Source: JBDSGC01 sp046594105
GTDB lineage: Bacteria; Acidobacteriota; Thermoanaerobaculia; Gp7-AA8
Direction: 5' to 3'
NCBI GenBank assembly: GCA_046594105.1
Contig: JBKJQB010000132.1
Span: forward strand, 1-31,599
Length of the DNA: 31,599 nucleotides
Part shown: positions 1-7,060 of the stretch, in pieces
Numbering within the stretch: the stretch's first letter is position 1
Layout of the letters: each line of letters begins with the position of its first letter
Notes under the pieces: model-generated
Seen by the model: the letters and a program-made list of their open reading frames with translations, nothing else
Databases searched by the model: none
Told to the model about the DNA's origin: nothing
Translations under genes and position numbers: made by a program

Positions 1-272
1 CCGGTCGCTGAAAGTGTCCTTCACCACGCGATGCGGAAATCAGACCGGCGGATTCAAAGGAACACTGACCTTCAACGACCCTCTGCCAGGTAACGAGGAC
101 TGCGCGAATCCGATTACCGGCGCTCCTCCCTCCGGTGGTGGTGGGAGGAGCGCCGGTGATCGGATTCGCGCAGTCCTCATTGCCTGGCAGAGGGTCGTTG
201 TAGGTCAACGTTCCTTTGAATCCCCCGGTCTGGTTTCCGCATCGCGTGGTGAAGGACACCTTTAGCGACCGG
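1..272. repeat. Long inverted repeat, 130-bp arms, 12-bp spacer
   Basis: Positions 1-130 pair with 143-272 (i + j = 273) with no gaps and 10 mismatches, about 92% identity; the spacer is 131-142. The arms may extend left of the window. The innermost 12 bp (GGCGCTCCTCCC at 119-130 with its complement at 143-154) form a strong GC hairpin that could act as a terminator between two convergent genes. Mismatches are at 10, 13, 40, 49, 64, 65, 72, 91, 94 and 115. Eight are third codon positions, one is a silent first position in Leu and one changes Phe to Tyr. Confidence 0.9.
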
Positions 273-1390
273 ATGTGGGGCACCACGATGACGGTTCCGT
301 TCAACGCGGGACTGATCGCCGACTCGCAATCAGAGGTGAGGTCCTCCACGGTATAGGTGGAGAACACCCCGCCGGCGCAGAACAGGGTGTTGATCTGCAA
401 CTCGAACTGGGTGTCCTGCTTCCCGCCCTCCAACCCGGCGGTGTCGCCACCCGTGTAGGTCTGCCCGGGTACGAAATCGCCGAACGTTCTCATGTTGAGA
501 ACTACAGCCCCGACGCCGGTCCGCTTCTGTGCGGCATCGGTCGCGTTCAATTTGATGGCAATGTTGGCAGGGAGCACGCTGTCTTTGGGCGCTCTGGCGA
601 ACGAGATGAGCTCCTTCGCGTCCCGCTGTGTCAGCGAGTAGCTTTTGCCCTGGCCCACGCCCCCGATGTTCGCTGCCTTGTCACTGCTGAGGGTGAGGGT
701 GTACGTCGCCTTGGTCCGGGGGGCGTCGTTGATGGGGGTCGGCGGGACCGGGGAGGTGTCCGCCGCGGGTGGATCAAGAGGAACCCCCCCGAGCGACGGC
801 TCATCGGCCTGCAGGACGGCGTGGAAGGTCTGACCATTCGCGGTGCAGCGTCCGTCGACGCTCGCGCTAAGCTTCGTGACGTGAAATCGCTGCTCCAGCT
901 GTTCGGTCTGGATCTCGGTGATGGTGATCGTACCGGTCGCTTCTCCTATCTGGCACACTGGTCCACTCGGGATGTTGGAGAGGAAAAACGCAGGCTGGAA
1001 AGGGAAGTCCATGAACGATTTCGAGGCGAGATTCATCGCTTGATACGTGCCCGGCAGCAGAACCCGTGGGGTGAGGCTGATGCCGACCACGGGTCCCTGC
1101 ACCCCACCGACTGATGAAGTATCACTGGTGCGGTCACCGCGCGTGCCACCATCGGAGGTAAACATGGCCACAAGGGTGGGGTAGATGAATCCGTTCTTCA
1201 GGGTGTTGGTGGTGTCGGTGTAGACGAGCCGGGTTTTCGGAGACCCCTCCCTGGTGGTGACGGTGCCGCCCTTCAGGCCGCCGCCAGTCCAGGAAACGGT
1301 GAGCGAGTTGTTCGCAACTTGCGCCTCAACGGTGGCAGCGGTGAGAAAAACTGCGACTATTGCCAGTGAGCGAAACTTCGTCGCTACCAT
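1..1390 (-). CDS. Secreted protein of unknown family, 3' end beyond window
   Basis: An uninterrupted minus-strand frame runs from ATG at 1390 to the window edge (about 463 codons, no stop seen). The start has a good ribosome site (AGAGGTG, about 5 nt upstream) and a TAAGAT -10-like hexamer at 1416-1411. The N-terminus is a signal peptide: MVATKFRS, a hydrophobic run IVAVFLTAA, and likely cleavage after VEA near residue 23. The mature part is Thr/Gly/Ser rich, with scattered Cys and a Pro-rich linker near residues 225-235, consistent with an exported beta-rich surface protein. Residues from about 374 to 416 are repeated almost exactly by a plus-strand copy at 2-130. Beyond residue 416 the frame reads antisense through that copy, so the true C-terminus is uncertain. 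No known family was recognised; function unknown. The gene is divergent from the methyltransferase at 1488. Confidence 0.8.
   Translation of the reverse strand, partial: MVATKFRSLAIVAVFLTAATVEAQVANNSLTVSWTGGGLKGGTVTTREGSPKTRLVYTDTTNTLKNGFIYPTLVAMFTSDGGTRGDRTSDTSSVGGVQGPVVGISLTPRVLLPGTYQAMNLASKSFMDFPFQPAFFLSNIPSGPVCQIGEATGTITITEIQTEQLEQRFHVTKLSASVDGRCTANGQTFHAVLQADEPSLGGVPLDPPAADTSPVPPTPINDAPRTKATYTLTLSSDKAANIGGVGQGKSYSLTQRDAKELISFARAPKDSVLPANIAIKLNATDAAQKRTGVGAVVLNMRTFGDFVPGQTYTGGDTAGLEGGKQDTQFELQINTLFCAGGVFSTYTVEDLTSDCESAISPALNGTVIVVPHIRSLKVSFTTRCGNQTGGFKGTLTYNDPLPGNEDCANPITGAPPTTTGGRSAGNRIRAVLVTWQRVVEGQCSFESAGLISASRGEGHFQRP
2..265 (+). CDS. Partial paralogue of the 1-1390 secreted protein (distal part only)
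   Basis: The plus frame starting at position 2 encodes RSLKVSFTTRCGNQTGGF and onward to NPITGAPP. This matches residues 374-416 of the minus-strand protein at all but one position (Phe instead of Tyr). The upstream part lies outside the window. After about position 130 the frame crosses a short Gly-rich loop and reads antisense through the second copy to TAG at 263-265, so the last 45 codons may not be genuine. The evidence for coding is that nine of ten nucleotide differences between the copies are silent in this frame. The 3' end is uncertain; this could be the tail of a convergent gene or a rearranged fragment. Confidence 0.5.
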   Translation, partial: RSLKVSFTTRCGNQTGGFKGTLTFNDPLPGNEDCANPITGAPPSGGGGRSAGDRIRAVLIAWQRVVVGQRSFESPGLVSASRGEGHL

Positions 1391-1487
1391 GTTCACCTCT
1401 GGATTCATTGATCTTATGGGCGGATGTCTTCATGCAGGATAACATGGCGGGCACATCCCTTCGATCACACCAGATCAAGCTCCGTCG

Positions 1488-2264
1488 ATGAAATTCACTC
1501 CTGAAACCCACACACACGCATGGGGAACACAGCCTGAGATGTTCGGGCCGCGCCACGAATACCGGCTGCGCATGATCTTCGACGAAGCCGCGCGCCTGCC
1601 TCCGGAAAGCCGGCTGCTCGACGGAGCCGTAGGGCTGGGACAGCTCGCGAAGCGTCTGGGCACAAAAGGGTTTCGCGTTTTTGGGGTCGACTACTCATTC
1701 GACGCGGCCCTCCACGTGCGGCGCACCTCCTCGGTGCCGGTGGTCGTGGGTGACATGACACGGCTGCCGTTCCTCGATTCGGTCTTCGCCGGAGTGACCA
1801 CAGGTGAGACCCTCGAGCATCTTCCGGATGACGTCTCTGCTGCGCGGGAGATCGCCCGCGTGCTCGCTCCCGAGGGCCGCTGCATCGCCACCGTTCCAGC
1901 GCTGCAGAGCCTGTGGAGCAGCAGCGATGATTACTACGAGCACCTTCGCCGCTACTCTTCCCGGCAACTGCGCGACCTCTTCGAGGGCGCCGGGCTGGAG
2001 ATCGTGCGGATCTCTTTCTGGGGGTTCCCGGTCGTGCTGCTGTACGACACGCTCTTCCTGCTCCCGATGAACATGCGCCGGGCAAATCGGGAGGTCGCCG
2101 GCGACCCCGCGCTGCGGTCGGTGGCCCGTGCTGGGAAGTCGCGCATCCTGGTGCGTCTGGTGCTCGCTCTTTTTGCCATCGACCGCCTCTTCTCGTTCCT
2201 CCCGTTCGGACCGGGACTCATTCTGGTGGCGGCCCGGCGCTCCGGAACTGACTCGAAGCGATGA
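1488..2264 (+). CDS. Class I SAM-dependent methyltransferase
   Basis: This is a 258-residue soluble protein with the Rossmann methyltransferase fold of the UbiE/Methyltransf_11 type. Motif I is LLDGAVGLGQ (residues 43-52), followed by the acidic end of strand 2 in VFGVDYS (64-70), motif II VVVGDMTRLPF (85-95) and the post-motif GETLEHLPDD (106-115), which is typical of small-molecule methyltransferases. The C-terminal third (about 170-250) has hydrophobic stretches that may contact membrane or lipid substrate. The substrate cannot be read from sequence. No clear ribosome site precedes the ATG. Its TGA overlaps the next ATG (ATGA at 2261), so the two genes are probably translationally coupled. 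The family call is firm, the role unknown. Confidence 0.85.
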   Translation: MKFTPETHTHAWGTQPEMFGPRHEYRLRMIFDEAARLPPESRLLDGAVGLGQLAKRLGTKGFRVFGVDYSFDAALHVRRTSSVPVVVGDMTRLPFLDSVFAGVTTGETLEHLPDDVSAAREIARVLAPEGRCIATVPALQSLWSSSDDYYEHLRRYSSRQLRDLFEGAGLEIVRISFWGFPVVLLYDTLFLLPMNMRRANREVAGDPALRSVARAGKSRILVRLVLALFAIDRLFSFLPFGPGLILVAARRSGTDSKR

Positions 2265-2776
2265 TCATCGCGCGTGCGGAAGACCTCGAGCTGGCCTCGG
2301 TTCTCCAGCGGCAACAGGCGATCATCGCGGTCGCCACCGGCGAAGTCTCCGCGGCGGCCCTCCACGCGGACTGGCTGGTGATGACGCCCCAGGCCCGGCT
2401 GACCATCGACCTGACCATCGACCTCGAGTCCGCGACACCCGCCCTCTCGTCGCTCATCGGAGCGCTGATCTGGCGGATGGGACCGCGCGCCCGCGGCATT
2501 CTCCTTGGGGGGACAACCGGGATGCGAGGCCCGGAGGCTCTTGCTCGAGGGATCGCCGACGCAGTCGTTCCTGAGGCCATCGATGCGCTCGAGTGGACCA
2601 GGCGATGGGCCGCCTCCCGGAGCGCGCGGGCGCTCGACGTCGCGGCGATGCTGCTTCGCTCCCGTGGAGGCGATCCTCTCGAGCGCGCCCTGTTCGCCTG
2701 GCTTTTCGCCACCGGCGAGCCGCAGGAGGGCCTCCGCGCCTTCCTGGAGAAACGTTCGCCGCGATGGGGTGCGTGA
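2261..2776 (+). CDS. Truncated, divergent enoyl-CoA hydratase/isomerase (crotonase-like)
   Basis: This 171-residue product looks like the distal two thirds of a crotonase. IIAVATGEVSAAALHADWLV (residues 21-40) resembles the active-site strand and helix of the family. GPRARGILLGGTTGMRGPEA and GIADAVVPEA (about 74-104) resemble the family's LLLTG...A...GLVD.VVP segment. The C-terminus LFATGEPQEGLRAFLEKRSP is the classic crotonase tail. The first roughly 60 residues and the Gly-rich oxyanion hole and catalytic Glu of active hydratases are missing or unrecognisable, so hydratase activity is doubtful. It starts inside the methyltransferase stop (ATGA overlap). It may be a decayed gene or a non-catalytic relative; the frame is intact and codon use matches its neighbours. 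Confidence 0.65.
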   Translation: MIIARAEDLELASVLQRQQAIIAVATGEVSAAALHADWLVMTPQARLTIDLTIDLESATPALSSLIGALIWRMGPRARGILLGGTTGMRGPEALARGIADAVVPEAIDALEWTRRWAASRSARALDVAAMLLRSRGGDPLERALFAWLFATGEPQEGLRAFLEKRSPRWGA

Positions 2777-2852
2777 GTTCGCAAACTGCGAACCTCGGGT
2801 GACGTCCGCCGGTGCTGGGTTCTTCGCGGCCTATCCGTTGCATCATTAGTTG

Positions 2853-2879
2853 TTGACCGCCGGGCACATCCGGTAGTCT
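2853..2879 (+). promoter_or_regulatory. Candidate promoter for the acyl-CoA mutase gene
   Basis: TTGACC (2853-2858) and TAGTCT (2874-2879) are separated by 15 bp, a little short of the usual 17. A start point near 2886 would leave a leader of about 29 nt containing a GGAG ribosome site before ATG 2915. Confidence 0.35.
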
Positions 2880-2914
2880 CGCCTGCGATGTGACCCTCAG
2901 GGATTGGAGATGCG

Positions 2915-4678
2915 ATGAGCCGCGATGAGTTGACGATCGAAACGGGTGCCGGCGCAGTGGCGCGGGCACCGGAGTCAGAACCGGTCCAGCTGCCGCTGTT
3001 TGGTGGGGGCGCCCTGCGCGGAGTGCGCGAGGCCGGCAGCCGGTGGCGGCGCGAGGTTCACGATCCGCTGGTGGCGAAGAAAGCGCCGTGGAAAAAAGAC
3101 TTCACCACCGTGAGCGGCATGGAGGTCAATCCGCTGGCCACGCCTTCCGACGTCGCTGCTCTCGACTTCGATCGCGACCTCGGGTTTCCCGGCGAGTTTC
3201 CCTACACCAGAGGAATTCATCCGACCGGCTATCGCGGGAAGTTGTGGACCATGCGGCAGTTTGCCGGCTTCGGTACGGCCCGCCAGACCAATGAACGCTT
3301 TCATTACCTGATGTCGCAGGGCCAGACCGGACTGTCGACGGCGTTCCACCTGCCCACGCTCTACGGTTACGACTCCGATCATCAGTACAGCGCAGGAGAA
3401 GTCGGCAAGTGCGGCGTGGCCGTCGACACGTTGGCGGACATGGAGACGATCTTTGAGGGCATCCGCCTCGAGGACGTCACCGTGTCCATGACCATCAACT
3501 CCACCTCGCCCATCCTGCTGGCCATGTACCTTGCGGTTGCCGAGAAGCAGGGCGCCGACTGGAAGAAGATCAGCGGCACACTGCAGAACGACATCCTCAA
3601 GGAGTACATCGCCCAGAAGGAGTACATCTTCCCGCCGCGTCCCTCCATGCGGCTGATCACCGACATCTTCAAGTACTGCGCGGAGAATGTTCCGAAGTAC
3701 AACACCATCTCCATCAGCGGTTATCACATCCGGGAGGCCGGCTCGACGGCGCTTCAGGAGCTGGCCTTTACCCTTCGCGACGGCATGGAGTACGTGGAGT
3801 ACGGCGTGCGAGCCGGGATGGACATCGACGACTTCGCCCCGCGGCTCTCCTTTTTCTTCAACTCCCACAACGACCTGTTCGAGGAAGTGGCCAAGTTCCG
3901 CGCGGCCCGGCGTGTCTGGGCCAAGGTCATGCGCGATCGCTACGGCGCGAAGGATCCGCGTTCCTGGAGCCTGCGCTTCCACACCCAGACGGCCGGCTGC
4001 TCCCTGACCGCGCAGCAGCCGTACAACAACATCGTGCGCGTGGCCATGCAGGCACTGGCCGCCGTCCTCGGCGGTACGCAGTCGCTGCACACGAATTCGC
4101 TCGACGAGACCCTGGCGCTGCCGACCGAGCAGGCCGCGCGCATCGCCCTGCGCACGCAGCAGATCATCGCGCACGAGTCCGGCGTCATCAACACCACCGA
4201 CCCTCTGGGCGGTTCCTTCTACGTGGAGGAACTGACCAATCGGATGGAGAAGGGCTGCTTCGAATATTTCGACAAGATCGACGCCTATGGCGGAATGGTC
4301 GAGGCCATCGAGGCCGGCTTCCCGCAGCGGGAGATCTGGGACGCGTCGTATGCGTTCCAGCGTTCCGTCGACAGCGGCGAGAAGATCGTGGTCGGCATGA
4401 ACGCCTTCAAGATGGAGAAGGAAGAGCCGTACGACGCGCTGTACGTCGATGAGTCGGTCACCGGCGAGCAACTCGCCTTGCTCGCGCAGATCAAGGCGAA
4501 GCGCGATGGCGTGAAGGTCAAAGAGTCGCTCGACGCCCTGCGGATCGCCGCTGCGGATCCGGAGACCAACACCATGCCGTTCATCCTCGACGCCGTGAAG
4601 ACGTATGCGACGGTCGGGGAGATCAGCGACGCGTTGCGCGAGGTCTTCGGGACGTATCAGGAACCGGCGTTGTTTTAG
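2915..4678 (+). CDS. Acyl-CoA mutase large (catalytic) subunit, methylmalonyl/isobutyryl-CoA mutase family
   Basis: This 587-residue protein covers the substrate-binding TIM-barrel of adenosylcobalamin-dependent acyl-CoA mutases. Landmarks are PGEFPYTRG, the stretch from WTMRQFAGFGT to GYDSD, SGTLQNDILKEY, PPRPSMRL, SISGYHIREAG and SLHTNSLDE. The B12-binding DxHxxG domain is absent, so it needs a separate small subunit, which is not encoded nearby. Aligned by eye with methylmalonyl-CoA mutase, the Tyr that contacts substrate is kept (Tyr106), but the Arg that binds the free carboxylate of methylmalonyl-CoA is Gln234 (IAQKEYIFPP), as in isobutyryl- and 2-hydroxyisobutyryl-CoA mutases. This argues for a branched monocarboxylic acyl-CoA substrate. 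GGAG precedes the ATG. Transcribed alone; no chaperone gene (meaB type) is adjacent. Confidence 0.9.
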   Translation: MSRDELTIETGAGAVARAPESEPVQLPLFGGGALRGVREAGSRWRREVHDPLVAKKAPWKKDFTTVSGMEVNPLATPSDVAALDFDRDLGFPGEFPYTRGIHPTGYRGKLWTMRQFAGFGTARQTNERFHYLMSQGQTGLSTAFHLPTLYGYDSDHQYSAGEVGKCGVAVDTLADMETIFEGIRLEDVTVSMTINSTSPILLAMYLAVAEKQGADWKKISGTLQNDILKEYIAQKEYIFPPRPSMRLITDIFKYCAENVPKYNTISISGYHIREAGSTALQELAFTLRDGMEYVEYGVRAGMDIDDFAPRLSFFFNSHNDLFEEVAKFRAARRVWAKVMRDRYGAKDPRSWSLRFHTQTAGCSLTAQQPYNNIVRVAMQALAAVLGGTQSLHTNSLDETLALPTEQAARIALRTQQIIAHESGVINTTDPLGGSFYVEELTNRMEKGCFEYFDKIDAYGGMVEAIEAGFPQREIWDASYAFQRSVDSGEKIVVGMNAFKMEKEEPYDALYVDESVTGEQLALLAQIKAKRDGVKVKESLDALRIAAADPETNTMPFILDAVKTYATVGEISDALREVFGTYQEPALF

Positions 4679-4841
4679 GGGCGGAAGGTCTCGCCACGAA
4701 CAGACCGATCCTCACATTCGCGGTCGTTGACGGAGAAGTCCCGGTTTGCCGGCGAATGACGGTTCACTTGTCAACATTCCGTGACGCGCTCAACGGCGAC
4801 CGCGCGCGCAGGTAAGATCAGTATCTGCCGAAGGAGAACCG

Positions 4842-5957
4842 ATGAAACGCGCCCTGCTTCTCTGTGCTCTGATGAGTGTCGCAGTCTCTGCCTTTGGAAA
4901 GGACGCCTTTCTCGTGATCGGGGGGAGCGTCAGCAACTTCCGGACGGACATGCGGATCTTCAATCCCTCCACGACAAAAGACATTCAGATTCAGGCCACG
5001 CTGCTTCCGGTCAATGTCGGGGTGTCGAACCCCGCCGACAACCGCCTGGCCCAGCCGGTCACCATCAATGTGCCCAGGCGGCAGATGGTCACGTACGACG
5101 ACGTGGTCAAAAGCCTGTTCAACGCCGGCACGCTCGGAGCGATTCATTTGAAATCGGCCGACGATTTCGTGGCCACGCAGCGGATCTATGCGCTGCAGAC
5201 GGCGTCCAGCGCCTGCCAGATCGAAGGGACGCTGGGGCAGTTCGTTCCTGCGGCTGATTTCTCGTCTGCGAAAACCGCTGGAGTGCTCATCCAGCTGAAG
5301 TCGAACACGTCGTTCCGAACCAACGTCGGTCTGGTCAATCCGAACGTGGCCACTGCGACGGTGACCTGGAGGCTGTACGACAAGAACAATGCGCTGGTGT
5401 CCACCGGCTCGCCGATGGTGATCGCGCCGCTCGGTGTGGTGGGGCCAACCTCCATCGCCACCACCGTCTTCTTCACGCCCGGTTCCGCAGACCTTTCGGA
5501 CGCGTGGGTCAGCTTCACCTCGGATCAGCCTGTGCTCGCCTATGCGTCGGTCGTGGACAACGGAACCAGCGATCCGACCTTCATCGCCATGGCTGAAGAC
5601 ACCGGTTCGCCGCCGCCGCCGGCCACCCCGCAGACCAAGACGTACGACGTAACCATGAAGAGCTGGGACATCAGCATCACTCCGGCGGTCGACCTCAAGC
5701 CGGGCGATACCGCGATCTTCCGCATCACCACGCTCGATTCGACCCACGGGTTCGAGCTCCGCGACCCCACCAGCAAGCCTGTGATTCCCGGGTTCTTTCT
5801 CGCAGCGGGGGATCCGACAGTCAGCAGGACGGTGAGCATCTCCGTAAGCGGCACCTACAGTTACTTCTGCACGCGATCGAGCTGCGGGTCAGGGCACGGG
5901 AGCATGAACGGATCCTTCGTCGTCGGCGCCAGCACCGGAGAGCGGCCAGGCTACTAG
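4842..5957 (+). CDS. Exported protein with C-terminal CuA-like cupredoxin domain
   Basis: The 371-residue product starts with a signal peptide (MKRALLLCALMSVAVSAFG, cleavage near residue 19-20). Residues about 22-255 form an unrecognised beta-rich region beginning with AFLVIGGSVSNFRTDMRIF. A Pro-rich linker (about 249-258) leads to a cupredoxin-like domain (about 260-365). Its likely metal ligands are His302 (in THGFEL) and the cluster Cys343, Cys348, His352, Met355 (YFCTRSSCGSGHGSM). The arrangement resembles the binuclear CuA loop of cytochrome oxidase subunit II and N2O reductase, but with four residues rather than three between the cysteines. A periplasmic copper electron-transfer or copper-binding role is inferred. 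The ribosome site AAGGAG is 7 nt upstream and TAAGAT (4813-4818) is a candidate -10. The TAG stop abuts the dispersed repeat. Confidence 0.8.
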   Translation: MKRALLLCALMSVAVSAFGKDAFLVIGGSVSNFRTDMRIFNPSTTKDIQIQATLLPVNVGVSNPADNRLAQPVTINVPRRQMVTYDDVVKSLFNAGTLGAIHLKSADDFVATQRIYALQTASSACQIEGTLGQFVPAADFSSAKTAGVLIQLKSNTSFRTNVGLVNPNVATATVTWRLYDKNNALVSTGSPMVIAPLGVVGPTSIATTVFFTPGSADLSDAWVSFTSDQPVLAYASVVDNGTSDPTFIAMAEDTGSPPPPATPQTKTYDVTMKSWDISITPAVDLKPGDTAIFRITTLDSTHGFELRDPTSKPVIPGFFLAAGDPTVSRTVSISVSGTYSYFCTRSSCGSGHGSMNGSFVVGASTGERPGY

Positions 5958-6012
5958 GCCGGCACGGCCGGCGGCGCTGGTCGCCCAAGGCTCCGCCAGG
6001 ATCACGCTCCAA
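5958..6012 (+). repeat. Family-I stop-codon repeat, copy A1 (partial)
   Basis: Begins GCCGGCACGGCCGGCGGCGC directly after the TAG stop of the cupredoxin gene and ends at CTCCAA, lacking the last 19 bp and right terminal repeat. It forms a direct tandem with copy A2 (55-bp period). Confidence 0.9.
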
Positions 6013-6084
6013 GCCGGCACGGCCGGCGGCGCTGGTTGCCCAAGGCTCCGCCACGATCACGCTCCAAGACGTTCTGCCAGCCGG
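6013..6084 (+). repeat. Family-I stop-codon repeat, copy A2
   Basis: Nearly full-length copy following A1 in the same orientation. It includes the GACGTTCTGCC segment, but the right terminal repeat is degenerate (AGCCGG instead of GTGCCGGC). It lies between the cupredoxin gene and thrB and ends about 23 bp before the thrB -10 candidate. Confidence 0.9.
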
Positions 6085-6106
6085 TCGTTACACCGCACGC
6101 GTCGAT

Positions 6107-6112
6107 TACGAT
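6107..6112 (+). promoter_or_regulatory. -10-like hexamer TACGAT for leaderless thrB
   Basis: TACGAT ends 6 nt before GTG 6119, so a start point seven bases after the hexamer coincides with the G of the start codon. No Shine-Dalgarno is present. Confidence 0.4.
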
Positions 6113-6118
6113 GCGTGC

Positions 6119-7060
6119 GTGCATCGTTCCAGCGGCCATCGAACTGAGGCGACCGCGTTTGCTCCCGCCTCGGTGGGCAACGTGGCGGTGGGGTTCGACA
6201 TCCTCGGTCACAGTCTTGCCGGTCCGGGAGATCGCGTGACCGTCCGGTTGCTCGACGAGCCTGCCGTCCGCATCGCAGCCATCCGAGGAGCGGCGATGGC
6301 GTTGCCGATGAATGCGGAGGGCAACACGGCAGGGGTGGCGTTGATGGCCATGCGCGAGGAGCTGGGCCTCGCGTTCGGCTTCGAAGTCGAGATCGACAAG
6401 GGCATCGCCGTCGGTTCCGGAATGGGAGGCTCGGCAGCGTCCGCGGTCGCTGCGCTGGTCGCCGCAAATGCCCTGCTGGAGACTCCTCTCCCTCGGCAGA
6501 GTCTGTACAGTTTCGCGCTGAGCGGCGAGGCAGTGGCCAGTGGCGGGCGGCATGGCGACAACGTTGCGCCCATGCTGGTCGGAGGACTGGCGCTGGCCAC
6601 CGCCGACTCGATCGTCTCCATCCCGGTTCCGGACGAATGGCATTGTGTCTTGATCCATCCGGAGATGACGCTCCAGACGCGATATGCCCGCGAGGTGCTT
6701 CAGGGTCCCTATGCGCTGCACGAATTTGTCGCGCAGAGCTCCAATCTGGCCCTGGTTCTCGCTGGATGTTTCGGTGGGAACGCAGAGCTGGTGCGGAAGG
6801 GCCTGCAGGACGTGCTCGTTGAACCCCGTCGCTCATCCCTGATTCCCGCGCTGCAGGAGGTTCGCCGGAGTGCGTTGAATCGCGGGGCGATGGGAAGCAG
6901 CATCTCCGGTGCCGGTCCGAGCGTGTTCGCCTGGTTCGAATCGCGACAACAGGCTGAAGAGGGTGGGCCGGCCATGCAGGCCGCGTTCGCCGAGGCCGGA
7001 CTCTCCAGTGAGTGCTTCCTCTCACCCGTCAACGGACCGGCGGCGAGGCTGGTCGATTGA
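6119..7060 (+). CDS. thrB: Homoserine kinase
   Basis: A 313-residue GHMP-family kinase that phosphorylates homoserine with ATP, the penultimate step of threonine synthesis. Signatures are the N-terminal APASVGNVAVGFDILGHSL, the ATP-binding loop VGSGMGGSAAS (residues 98-108), GRHGDNVAPMLVGG (about 143-156) and the C-terminal GHMP motif SISGAGPSVFAW. Length is normal for bacterial ThrB (about 300-320). The chosen start is GTG at 6119: it places the conserved N-terminus close to the start and sits 6 nt after a TACGAT hexamer, suggesting a leaderless message. Its TGA overlaps the thrC start (TTGA at 7057-7060), so the pair is an operon with coupled translation. Confidence 0.93.
   Translation: MHRSSGHRTEATAFAPASVGNVAVGFDILGHSLAGPGDRVTVRLLDEPAVRIAAIRGAAMALPMNAEGNTAGVALMAMREELGLAFGFEVEIDKGIAVGSGMGGSAASAVAALVAANALLETPLPRQSLYSFALSGEAVASGGRHGDNVAPMLVGGLALATADSIVSIPVPDEWHCVLIHPEMTLQTRYAREVLQGPYALHEFVAQSSNLALVLAGCFGGNAELVRKGLQDVLVEPRRSSLIPALQEVRRSALNRGAMGSSISGAGPSVFAWFESRQQAEEGGPAMQAAFAEAGLSSECFLSPVNGPAARLVD

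Noticed and set aside
1..272. Hairpin telomere, chimeric fold-back read, or diversity-generating retroelement as explanation for the inverted repeat
   Set aside because: A telomere or fold-back would give identical arms, while the differences are almost all silent in frame. A retroelement would show adenine-biased, amino-acid-changing differences in direct orientation.
275..1114. 279-codon open frame on the plus strand
   Set aside because: It is antisense to the signal-peptide protein at 1-1390, which has a ribosome site and a protein-like composition; the plus-strand frame has neither.
2975..4471. 498-codon open frame opposite the mutase
   Set aside because: High-GC shadow of a strongly conserved gene; the sequence has no family features and no start signals.
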